64,000 nucleotides of DNA from CAWEBF01 sp963807235 (GTDB lineage: Bacteria > Acidobacteriota > Vicinamibacteria > Vicinamibacterales > UBA2999): positions 124,001 through 188,000 of the forward strand of contig CAWEBF010000004.1 of assembly GCA_963807235.1 (NCBI GenBank). The letters are read 5' to 3'. The translations under genes were made by a program, and so were the position numbers. This document shows, in pieces, positions 56,388-63,982 of this stretch. Under the pieces are notes generated by a model. The model was given only the letters and a program-made list of their open reading frames with translations. It was not told the DNA's origin and did not search any database. The number at the start of each line of letters is the position of its first letter. Position 1 is the first letter of the stretch.

Positions 56388-57331
56388 GGCCGCACCTTCA
56401 GGCTGTTGTAGGACTGCTCCACGAACACCGCGCCCTTGTCGGCCCCGTAGATCACGTCGTAATCGACCGTCGGTTTCGCCGCCTTTACCTGCTCGAGCGT
56501 CATGCCCTTCTTCACCATCTCGCGGACGCGGTCGCGGACGATGGTCACCATGTCGCGGTAGTCGGCCACGTCGGCCTCGTCCGACAAGCGGCCGTGCCCA
56601 GGCACCACCAGCGTCCCGCCCTGCTGGTTGAACTCGGGCACCGTGATCCGCAGTAGCTGGTTGAGGGCATTCACCAGCCCGTTGATGCTGCCGCCGCGCT
56701 TCACGTCGATCACCGGATACCGGTCGGGGGTGTAGACGTCGCCGGCACTGACCACGTCGCTGCGACGGAACACCACCAGCACGTCGCCTTCGGCGTGCGC
56801 CGCGGGGGCGGCCATCAACTGCACCGGCTCGCCGTTGACGAACAGATCTTTCTGGTCCACGAAGAATGTGTCCGTCGGCCAGCCTGCGGCACCTTCGGGC
56901 GACTCCGTAGAGAGCCGCTTCAGCACGCCTTCGTGCGCCCAGATCGGCGCGCCGCCGGTGGAATACACCGTCGCCGCGCGCGTGTTGCCACCCTGGAGCA
57001 GCTGGCCCGACGCGGCAGCCGCCTGGTTGCCGCCGACGTGTTCGGGGTCCCCCGAGGTGTTCACGACGTAGCGGACCGGCTTGTTGGAGAGCTTGCGGAT
57101 CTCCGCCAGCAGGCCGGCGGTCAGCGCCCCGGGCTGCGGATCGACGATCAGCACGCCATCTCCGCCGACCTGGACGGTCGTGTTGCCATTCGGTCCGGCG
57201 ATCATGTGAACGCCGCCGCGTACGGCGATGACTTCCAGCGTGGAACTGCCTTGCGCAACCAGCGGCGCTGCAGCCGCTGCCATCGCGAACAGCCCGGCGC
57301 AGGCCCGATGACCATGACGCCGCGCGCTCAT
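56384..57331 (-). CDS. MBL-fold protein with degenerate metal motif, operon member
   Basis: 315 residues, intact. After the signal peptide it has the MBL strand V-L-I-V-D-P-Q and then N-T-S-G-D-P-E-H-V-G-G-N where active members have N-T-H-x-H-x-x-H; only the Glu-His pair is left. A-P-A-A-H-A-E-G-D, S-A-G-D-V and V-P-G-H-G-R are retained. It may be a binding protein or a mono-metal enzyme. Both ends overlap neighbours by four bases (ATGA and GTGA), which supports an intact, coexpressed gene rather than decay. Confidence 0.8.
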   Translation of the reverse strand: MSARRHGHRACAGLFAMAAAAAPLVAQGSSTLEVIAVRGGVHMIAGPNGNTTVQVGGDGVLIVDPQPGALTAGLLAEIRKLSNKPVRYVVNTSGDPEHVGGNQAAAASGQLLQGGNTRAATVYSTGGAPIWAHEGVLKRLSTESPEGAAGWPTDTFFVDQKDLFVNGEPVQLMAAPAAHAEGDVLVVFRRSDVVSAGDVYTPDRYPVIDVKRGGSINGLVNALNQLLRITVPEFNQQGGTLVVPGHGRLSDEADVADYRDMVTIVRDRVREMVKKGMTLEQVKAAKPTVDYDVIYGADKGAVFVEQSYNSLKVRP

Positions 57332-58167
57332 CGGGCACCTGCCTTGAGACGCTCGGCGTACTCGGGGAGCGTCGTGGCCGCGCCGCCGCGCACCGTCTCG
57401 CGTGGCAGCACGTGTTTGGTCGCGAACTCATTGAGATAGGGGTTGGTCCCCGGGAGGTAGTGTGGGATCTCGCCCTCGGGCCGTGGCACTTCGATGTCGA
57501 TCGAACAGGGATAGATCGTCACCTGGTAGCCGGGATCGAGCACGAAGTTGCGGCTCTTGATGAACGGCTCGGTGAGGTACGCGGGGTCGGTGACGATGCT
57601 GATCCAGGTCAGGACGTCGCCAACGCGCAGGAAATGCTCCCGCAGCGTCGCCTTGTCGCTTCTGGCCACACCGTTGCGCCGAAGGTATCCGGCCTTGAGG
57701 TGCGTGGTTTCCACCGTCAGCATGTCCCCTTCCCAACGACCGGTCGAAAAGCCCTCCCATGTATGCAGCGCGTGCGGCCCGGGATGCGCTCGGCCATCCA
57801 TCCAGATGGTCCGCACCGGGTTCATCCATGCGATGTTGGTGTGGTAGGCCACGACGTCCTGCGTCACCGGATCGACGTCTTTCCAGATGCGAACACCGGA
57901 GAAGTTCGGGCCGTAGTCGGCGGGATGCGGGATGCATTGGTGTTCCGGCACGGTCAAGAGCGACGCCGTCCAGGCGTCGGCGCGCACCCGCGCCGCCTCG
58001 TTGATCGGCAGGCCCTGGTATTCGCCGACCTCGGGGCCACCACCGCGTTCGGGCTGGTCTTCATGCTGGCGTGCCGCCCATTCACCGGCCAGATCCACCT
58101 GCGCGACGGCCGGCGCCGCCAGGCCAAGCACGATCGTCGAAACGATCGCCAGGCGAGCCTTTCTCAT
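57328..58167 (-). CDS. secreted W-E-G-D-T-L family protein, intact, operon member
   Basis: 279 residues. Signal peptide 1-22 ends A-V-A-Q-V-D-L-A-G-E-W. Then Y-Q-G-L-P-I-N-E-A-A, P-E-H-Q-C-I-P-H, M-N-P-V-R-T-I-W-M-D-G-R, R-W-E-G-D-M-L-T-V-E-T-T-H-L and Y-L-R-R-N-G-V-A-R-S-D. The C-terminal P-H-Y-L-P-G-T-N-P-Y tail belongs to this subgroup. ATGA overlaps at both ends. It pairs with the MBL genes on both sides, an MBL/short-protein alternation that is repeated in this operon. Confidence 0.75.
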   Translation of the reverse strand: MRKARLAIVSTIVLGLAAPAVAQVDLAGEWAARQHEDQPERGGGPEVGEYQGLPINEAARVRADAWTASLLTVPEHQCIPHPADYGPNFSGVRIWKDVDPVTQDVVAYHTNIAWMNPVRTIWMDGRAHPGPHALHTWEGFSTGRWEGDMLTVETTHLKAGYLRRNGVARSDKATLREHFLRVGDVLTWISIVTDPAYLTEPFIKSRNFVLDPGYQVTIYPCSIDIEVPRPEGEIPHYLPGTNPYLNEFATKHVLPRETVRGGAATTLPEYAERLKAGAR

Positions 58168-59782
58168 GGACGCGCCTGTCCCTTCAGAAAGGCCGGGCAG
58201 CCCGGAAAGTAGTTGCCCTTGGCCAGGTGCTGGTCGCACCACTCCTTCACGCGCCGGATGCCGGGCCCGACCATCTTCAGCGTCTCGTCGTAGGTCAGGA
58301 CGTTCATGTGCACGGGGACGATTTTTTCGACCTGGAGCTTGCGGTAGGCGATGTTGTCCAGCCAGCTGTCGCCCCACCACTGCAGGTCTTCAGCGGCAGT
58401 GGCCAGGTCCGCCTCGATGACGATCTTGTGTTCGGGTATGTACGCAAACACCGAGTCGGCCATATGGTTGTTCTGGATCACGTGGTAGATGTCGAGCGTC
58501 ATCGTGCTATCCGAGAGCCGCAGGTGGTCGTCCACGGGGATGAACCGCAGCTGCCGTTTGTTCTTCGCGAGATCGTCGGGAAAGTTGGGCGCCGGGTGCG
58601 ACGCCATCTCGCGGAAAATCACGCCGTTGTCGCGGCGCGAGATCACCGTCAGGCCCTCGGCGATTCCCTGTCGGAGCCCGGCGGTGTGATCGAAGTGGTG
58701 GTGCGAAACGATCACTTCGGTGACCGGCTTGCTCGGCACGATTTTCCGCGCAGCGGCCACCACCGCCCGCACCCGATCCGGACCGCCGCCGACCTCGTAG
58801 AGCGTCATGTGGTCCGCGAACTCGATCACCATCGTGCCGCCGGTGATGCGCCACAGGCCCCGCGCGATCGGCGTCACTTCGATGTTGGCCGCTCCGCCAG
58901 GGCCCGCGCCCTGGCCTCTCCCCCGCCGCCGGCCGGGGCATTGGCCACGGCGGCCGGCGCCGCCAGGCTGTCGATGGCCGCGTCCACCAGGTAGCCGTCG
59001 ACGTAGAGCTTCAGGAAGTCGATGCCGCGCCAATCCAGCTTGGTGGTGTAGCCCATCGGCAGGCGCACGCCGTCGAAAGGCGTGTAGCCGAGGAAGTGTG
59101 TTGTGTAGATGACCTCGCCGAGGTTCACGTTCGGACCGGACCACCGCACCCAGGCCGGAAGGTTCGATGGCGGCCGAATCGCCAACGTCAGGGTGTCGCC
59201 TTCTTTCAGTTTCAGATCTACGAGCGTGAGGCCCTGTTCCTGCCGCCGGTTGCTGACGGTGTTGGCGGGATCGAGCGCCGCGCGCACGGCGACCGCGGGG
59301 TTGGAATGCATCCACATGCGGCGATCACGCACGTCGCCACCGCGGTTGGCCTGCCCTTTCTCGTTGACGTTGTAGGCCACCGTACCGTCGAGCACCTGGG
59401 TCTGCAGGGCGAAGTTGTGACCGCCGTATGCGGCAAACGGAAACAGGTCGTTGCGCCGTTCCTGTTGCCTGTAACGGCCATTCTCGAGGTCATAGACCCG
59501 CCGCAGGTCATTGGCGGCGATCAGCTTCAGCGGCGCGTCGGGCAGCGCCGTGATGTTGCCCCCACCCTGTTGGTAGGCGTATTGGCCGTATCCGATGAGG
59601 GTGATGTTCCGGAGCGCCCGCAGGCGCTCGACGCCACCCATGGCAGCGGCGGCCGCCTCGACGGCCTGGCGGGCCGTGGTCCCTGGCACTTGGACCGCGG
59701 GCGCCACCTGAGCGGCGCCCGGCGTGACAGCCAGCGACGCGAGGCATAAAATGGCTGCAACCGATTGCAAAGCTCGCGACAT
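58164..59782 (-). CDS. two-domain MBL protein (frameshifted), first gene of the operon
   Basis: Signal peptide from the ATG at 59782 (I-L-C-L-A-S-L-A-V-T-P-G-A-A-Q). The N-terminal domain of about 280 residues has L-R-N-I-T-L-I-G-Y-G-Q-Y-A-Y, R-R-V-Y-D-L-E-N and G-G-H-N-F-A-L. The MBL domain has V-S-H-H-H-F-D-H-T-A-G-L, V-D-D-H-L-R-L, I-Q-N-N-H-M-A-D-S and E-A-D-L-A-T, all canonical. A break near 58900 lies in the Gly-rich linker between domains. The C-terminus C-D-Q-H-L-A-K-G-N-Y-F-P-G-C matches the copy at 50915. It faces the regulator gene across 99 bases. Confidence 0.8.
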
Positions 59783-59793
59783 GGGAGGTTCCC

Positions 59794-59814
59794 TTCGGGC
59801 CGCGCGGCCCCGAA
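59794..59814 (-). promoter_or_regulatory. leader hairpin just upstream of the operon's first start codon
   Basis: TTCGGG...CCGCGCGG...CCCGAA forms a near-perfect GC-rich stem with one unpaired base, 12 bases before the ATG at 59782. It could hold back or protect translation of the first gene. Calling it regulatory is inference from position. Confidence 0.35.
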
Positions 59815-59843
59815 CCGCGATAGCATTCACGCCCGCTCCGAGG

Positions 59844-59897
59844 AAGTCCTGAGGAAGCCGGTGAAAACGGTCTGAAACACTGTGAAAAGTTCTGAGG
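59844..59897 (+). promoter_or_regulatory. direct repeats in the divergent promoter, candidate operator
   Basis: GTGAAAACGGTCTGA (59861-59875) recurs as GTGAAAAGTTCTGA (59882-59895), 21 bases apart, or two helical turns. AAGTCCTGAGG (59844-59854) recurs as AAGTTCTGAGG (59887-59897). The second copies overlap the regulator's GTG start codon. Direct repeats on one helix face suit an OmpR/CadC-type winged helix, so autoregulation and control of the operon are plausible. Confidence 0.45.
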
Positions 59898-61993
59898 TCT
59901 TCGTCTTCGGCCGTTTTCGCCTTGAAGCCGATGCCAACCGGCTGCTGCGCGACGGCGCGATTGTGCTCACCGGCAAGGCGGCGGACACGCTGGTCGCTCT
60001 GATTCGGCACCGCGACCGGGTGGTGGAAAAGGACGAGCTCATGAAGCTCGTCTGGCCCGACGCGTTCGTCTCGGACGATAGCCTCACCCAGAACATCTCG
60101 ATGCTCCGCAAGGCGCTCGGCGACGACTCCAGCCAGCCGCAGTTCATCGCCACCATCCCGCGCCGTGGCTACCGCTTCATCGGCACGCTGGAGGAAGCGG
60201 CAGAGCCGGTTCCGGTCCAGGCGCCCGAAAGCCCCGTGCCACTCCCCACGGCGCCGACTCCTGCCACCGACACGGCGAAGCGCGCATGGCGGCCCTTGGT
60301 CTGGGCGGCCGGCGTCGCCGCCGTGCTGCTGCTGGTGCTGGTAAAAACGATGGACGCGCCGAATGCCGTGCTGGCACGGCGGGCGATCCGCTTCGATCAG
60401 GCCGCGCCCGCCGGCACGACCCTGACCTCCGGCGGTGTGCTGTCACCGGATGGCCGCTATCTGGCATTCATCGCGCGCCACGGCGACGACGGCAAGACCC
60501 GGCTGTGGGTGCGCACGCTCGAATCCGCTCGGGCACGTGTGCTGACCGGCACCGAAGGCGCGTTCCGCCCGTTCTGGTCGCCGGACGGCCAGTCGCTGGC
60601 GTTCTTCGCCGATGGCCGGCTGAAGCGCATCACCGTCGCCGGCGGTCCGGCCCAGACGCTGGCCACTGTCGGCTACCGCCCGTCGGGTGGGACATGGTCG
60701 TCGAATGGCCTGATCCTCTACTCGGACCGCATGTCCCCGATCTACGCGGTGCCCGACTCGGGAGGCGGCACCGTGAAGGCCGTCACGACGTTCGACACGG
60801 CGCGGCAGGAGATCGCGCACTACGAGCCGCAGTTCCTGCCCGACGGCCGCCACTTCCTGTTCTTTGCCGAGAGCACAGCCAGCGAGCATCGCGGCACCTA
60901 CGTCGGCGCGCTCGACGAGCCCACGCCGATCCGCCTGCTCGATGGTGCGAGCCTGCCGGTCAGCTACGCCGCACCCGATCACCTGATCTTCGTACGCGAT
61001 CAGGTGCTGATGGCCCAGCCCTTCGACGTCTCGCGGCTTCGTCTTTCCGGGACTGCGGCGCCGCTCGGCGGCGAGCTGTCGTCGCAGTCGCTCACGCTGT
61101 CGACGGCTTCCGGTCTGCTGGCATTTGGTGGCGACGCCACGGCGCAACATCTCGCGTGGTTCGACCGCGCCGGACGGCCGATCGCCGCACTCGAAACCTT
61201 CAGCAACCTCCACAACCCCGTCATCTCGCCGGATCAGCGGCAACTGGCCGCGGACAACAACGGCGTATGGATCGTCGATCTGGAGCGAGGCGCGCCGACG
61301 AAGATCGCTCAGGGGACACTGCCGATCTGGTCGGCCGACGGCACCGGCGTGGTGTTCACATCGCGGCGCGTGCAGGGCGCTACCGACGTCTTGCTGAAAC
61401 CGATCATGGGCCAGGGCAACGACGAGCAGTTGCTGCTCCGAAGCCGGGAAATGAAATTGAGCGGCGACTGGTCGCGCCAGGACAAGTCGTTCGTCTACGT
61501 CACGTCGGATCCGTCGACCCGGCTGGACATCTGGGTGATGCCGCCGCAGGGCACGGCCCGCCCCTTCCTGAACTCCACCTCGAACGAAATGCAACCGAGG
61601 CTGTCGCCTGACGGTACGTGGATCGCCTACACATCGGACGAGAGCGGCAGCTGGGAGGTCTACGTGCAATCGTTCCCCGCCGGCGGGGCCAAGCGGGCGA
61701 TCTCGGTCGGCGGCGGCGCCGAGGCCCATTGGACGAAGGACGGCCGCGAGATCGTCTACCTGACGCCGGATGGGACCATGATGAGCGCTGAGATTACGGC
61801 GGCGACCCAGGCGCTCGAACCGGGGCGGCCGAAGCTGCTCTTCCGCGTGCCGCTGAACGGCGACATCACGCGTTATCGCAACCACTATGCGGTGACGAGC
61901 GATGGCCAGCGCTTTCTCATCGATACGGCCGACGAAAGCACGCGCGAGCCCGTCACCGTCGTCGTGAACTGGGACGCGTTGATCGGCCGTTAG
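59882..61993 (+). CDS. membrane-bound winged-helix regulator with PD40/TolB-type propeller
   Basis: 703 residues, intact. The GTG at 59882 is the only start after an in-frame TGA 9 bases upstream. Residues 1-105 are an OmpR/CadC winged helix: V-F-G-R-F-R-L-E-A-D, V-V-E-K-D-E-L-M-K-L-V-W, S-L-T-Q-N-I-S-M-L-R-K-A-L, R-R-G-Y-R-F. A membrane helix (about 141-160) follows, then a WD40-like PD40 propeller with L-S-P-D-G-R-Y-L-A-F, W-S-P-D-G-Q-S-L-A-F-F and L-S-P-D-G-T-W-I-A-Y. The sensor would be periplasmic and the DNA-binding head cytoplasmic. It is divergent from the 12-gene operon and is its likely regulator. Confidence 0.85.
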   Translation: MKSSEVFVFGRFRLEADANRLLRDGAIVLTGKAADTLVALIRHRDRVVEKDELMKLVWPDAFVSDDSLTQNISMLRKALGDDSSQPQFIATIPRRGYRFIGTLEEAAEPVPVQAPESPVPLPTAPTPATDTAKRAWRPLVWAAGVAAVLLLVLVKTMDAPNAVLARRAIRFDQAAPAGTTLTSGGVLSPDGRYLAFIARHGDDGKTRLWVRTLESARARVLTGTEGAFRPFWSPDGQSLAFFADGRLKRITVAGGPAQTLATVGYRPSGGTWSSNGLILYSDRMSPIYAVPDSGGGTVKAVTTFDTARQEIAHYEPQFLPDGRHFLFFAESTASEHRGTYVGALDEPTPIRLLDGASLPVSYAAPDHLIFVRDQVLMAQPFDVSRLRLSGTAAPLGGELSSQSLTLSTASGLLAFGGDATAQHLAWFDRAGRPIAALETFSNLHNPVISPDQRQLAADNNGVWIVDLERGAPTKIAQGTLPIWSADGTGVVFTSRRVQGATDVLLKPIMGQGNDEQLLLRSREMKLSGDWSRQDKSFVYVTSDPSTRLDIWVMPPQGTARPFLNSTSNEMQPRLSPDGTWIAYTSDESGSWEVYVQSFPAGGAKRAISVGGGAEAHWTKDGREIVYLTPDGTMMSAEITAATQALEPGRPKLLFRVPLNGDITRYRNHYAVTSDGQRFLIDTADESTREPVTVVVNWDALIGR

Positions 61994-62928
61994 CTGGCCG
62001 GGATGAGGGCGCGCGCGCACGCGTACCGATAGACGCGAACAGTCGCGCTGATCACTCGTCCTCCATCGGGATCCACGGCGGAGTCCACCGGCACGAACAG
62101 CACGGTCCCTTCCCGCCGTGAGAGCACGTTGCTCGCGACCAGTGCCCGCATCATCCAAACGGCCGAACGCACGTCCGGGCATTCCACGCCCAGCCAGCCC
62201 GCGTATCGATGGTGCGACCGGCGGAGGCCGGTCTGCCGCTCGATTGCCGCGGCGGCTGCCGCCTCACGTTCCTCGTTCTGCAGCGCAATCTCCGGCGAGC
62301 GGTCGGGCTGCAGCACTGGCGACCCCGCCATCCGCCGGAGCAGGCTGCCGACGGCACGCTGCTGGTCGGCCGGCATGTGGCCCATCCAGTAGTGGCACGT
62401 CTTGGCGATCACGGTGATGACGTTCTTGATTTCCTTCTCGAGCCGGAAGTGCGGCGCCGCCGGCAGCTCGAGCACTGCTCCGCGCCGCCGCACGTCCACG
62501 TTCTCCATCACGATTGCCCGCAGCAGCCACTCGGCCATCGTGTCGCTGAGACACGTGACGCTGACCCAGCCAGGGGTCGGCGAGGCGTACGCCCGCAAGC
62601 CGGTGACCATCCTGATGCCGCGGCAGATCTCCTCCACCACCTCGTCGTAGCGGGCGAACTGCGCGTCGATTTCCGATTCCGATCCGTGCTCGAGGAGCGT
62701 GCCTTTGTGGGGCGGGCCGCCCGCCATCGCGAGATCGCAGAAGCTGCCCCAGATCTGATCCCAGGCCACGGCCCCGTTGGCGTCGTACTTCAGCCCGGCG
62801 CCTCGCATCGGCGCCGGCTGAACGTCCTCGTAGGTGTCCTGATACTCGGCAGGTAGGAGTGTTTTCAGACGTGCGTCCAGCGCGTCCAGAGCCTCCCGAT
62901 CCACGTCCGTTACGTCGCCGGCCTTCAC
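61990..62928 (-). CDS. protein of unknown function
   Basis: 312 residues from a GTG at 62928; an open frame upstream runs only through the repeat array and is not protein-like. No signal peptide or membrane helix. The N-terminal region has L-P-A-E-Y-Q-D-T-Y-E-D and W-D-Q-I-W-G-S-F-C-D-L-A. The C-terminal half repeats a pattern of V-x-x-x-A-x-W-M-M-R-A-L-V-A-x-N-V and A-E-W-L-L-R-A-I-V-M-E-N-V, pointing to an internal duplication of an alpha-beta unit. I do not recognise the family. The stop overlaps the convergent regulator by 4 bases. Confidence 0.65.
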   Translation of the reverse strand: MKAGDVTDVDREALDALDARLKTLLPAEYQDTYEDVQPAPMRGAGLKYDANGAVAWDQIWGSFCDLAMAGGPPHKGTLLEHGSESEIDAQFARYDEVVEEICRGIRMVTGLRAYASPTPGWVSVTCLSDTMAEWLLRAIVMENVDVRRRGAVLELPAAPHFRLEKEIKNVITVIAKTCHYWMGHMPADQQRAVGSLLRRMAGSPVLQPDRSPEIALQNEEREAAAAAAIERQTGLRRSHHRYAGWLGVECPDVRSAVWMMRALVASNVLSRREGTVLFVPVDSAVDPDGGRVISATVRVYRYACARALIPAS

Positions 62929-62934
62929 CCCGCG

Positions 62935-62940
62935 ATCATA
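62935..62940 (-). promoter_or_regulatory. near-consensus -10 element TATGAT
   Basis: TATGAT on the minus strand ends 6 bases before the GTG at 62928. It fits a leaderless transcript. The heptamer array begins 4 bases further upstream and covers the spacer and -35 zone. Confidence 0.5.
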
Positions 62941-62944
62941 GTGC

Positions 62945-62988
62945 GACCGGAGACTGGAGACCGGAGACCGGAGACCGGAGACTGAGAC
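62945..62988. repeat. heptanucleotide array (CCGGAGA)n
   Basis: Units from 62947: CCGGAGA, CTGGAGA, CCGGAGA, CCGGAGA, CCGGAGA, CTGAGAC. On the gene strand it is (TCTCCGG)n, placed immediately upstream of the -10 element of the gene at 62928. A change in unit number would move any -35 element by 7 bases. Confidence 0.85.
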
Positions 62989-63016
62989 GGTAGGCAGGGC
63001 GTTCTTCAGCAACCTG

Positions 63017-63982
63017 CTAAATCGTGACGATGATCTTGCCCGTCTGATCGGCGGCTCCAAAACGCCGATACGCGTCCGCCACATCGGCAAGCGCGTACTG
63101 GCTGTCGATCACCGGCCTCAGCTGGCCCGCTTCGAACAACTGATTCATGTACGCCAGGTCTTTGTTGGGCCTCAAGCCGACGAGGCGCACTCGCTTGCTC
63201 GACAGTCCCGAAATCAATGCGCCCAGGACCAAGTTCTGCAACAAGCGCGGGATTTGACCGCCGACAGTGGCATACGTGCCCCTCGAACTGAGCGCACGCG
63301 CGTACGCAAACGGCGAACGGTTGGTCTTCACATCGAGGATGACGTCGTACAGCCTGCCGTTTCGTGTGAAATCCTCTGTGCGATAGTCGATGACGTGATC
63401 AGCGCCGAGGCCGCGAAGCATCTCCAGCTTGTCGCCCCTGTCGACAGCGGTCACATCAGCGGCGAAGACGCGCTTTGCTATCTGAAGCGCCAGCGTGCCG
63501 ACACCGCCGCCCGCGCCGTTCACCAGCACTTTGTGACCGGTCTGAATCCGGCCGACATCGATCAGGCCCTGCACGGCCAGCATGCCTGCGTGCGGGATCG
63601 CAGCGGCTTGCTCGAACGTCATGGCGGCCGGCTTGTGGGCGAGGGAGGCGACCGGCGCACAGGCGTACTCCGCCAAGGCGCCGAAGACTGGGGACAGATC
63701 GCCGTAGACCTCATCGCCGACCCGGAACGCTGTGACGCCTTCGCCTACCGCCGCGACACGGCCGGCGATGTCACTGCCGATGATCGGCACCTTCGGCCTG
63801 ACGAGGCCGTGCAGCAAGCGAGTCAAGAAGGAGTGGCCCCGAACGATCTCCCAGTCCCAGTCGTTGATGGAGGCCGCGTGCACGCGGACGAGAACCTGAT
63901 CGGCTTTGGGTGTCGGCGTCGGTACATCCCTCAGGGCGAGGGCGTCGGGCCCGCCGTAGCTCTCGAGAACAACCGCCTTCAA
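63017..63982 (-). CDS. zinc-free NADPH:quinone oxidoreductase-like MDR family protein
   Basis: 321 residues, TTG start. The MDR fold is complete: N-terminal GroES-like domain (V-L-V-R-V-H-A-A-S-I-N-D-W-D, G-S-D-I-A-G-R-V, F-R-V-G-D-E-V-Y-G) and a Rossmann domain with V-L-V-N-G-A-G-G-G-V-G-T-L-A. D-R-G-D-K follows the second strand, and the C-terminus is T-G-K-I-I-V-T-I. The Cys/His zinc ligands of alcohol dehydrogenases are absent, placing it with quinone oxidoreductases such as QorA/YhdH-like proteins. Cytoplasmic. The start codon is near the window edge and no clear Shine-Dalgarno is seen. Confidence 0.85.
   Translation of the reverse strand: MKAVVLESYGGPDALALRDVPTPTPKADQVLVRVHAASINDWDWEIVRGHSFLTRLLHGLVRPKVPIIGSDIAGRVAAVGEGVTAFRVGDEVYGDLSPVFGALAEYACAPVASLAHKPAAMTFEQAAAIPHAGMLAVQGLIDVGRIQTGHKVLVNGAGGGVGTLALQIAKRVFAADVTAVDRGDKLEMLRGLGADHVIDYRTEDFTRNGRLYDVILDVKTNRSPFAYARALSSRGTYATVGGQIPRLLQNLVLGALISGLSSKRVRLVGLRPNKDLAYMNQLFEAGQLRPVIDSQYALADVADAYRRFGAADQTGKIIVTI

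Noticed and set aside
52536..57431. A single 1631-codon open frame joining an MBL-like start, a short protein and the TonB-type receptor
   Set aside because: The middle and first parts read as conserved protein in other frames, and the receptor has its own Shine-Dalgarno, ATG and signal peptide at 55499. The long frame is produced by frame breaks and high GC.
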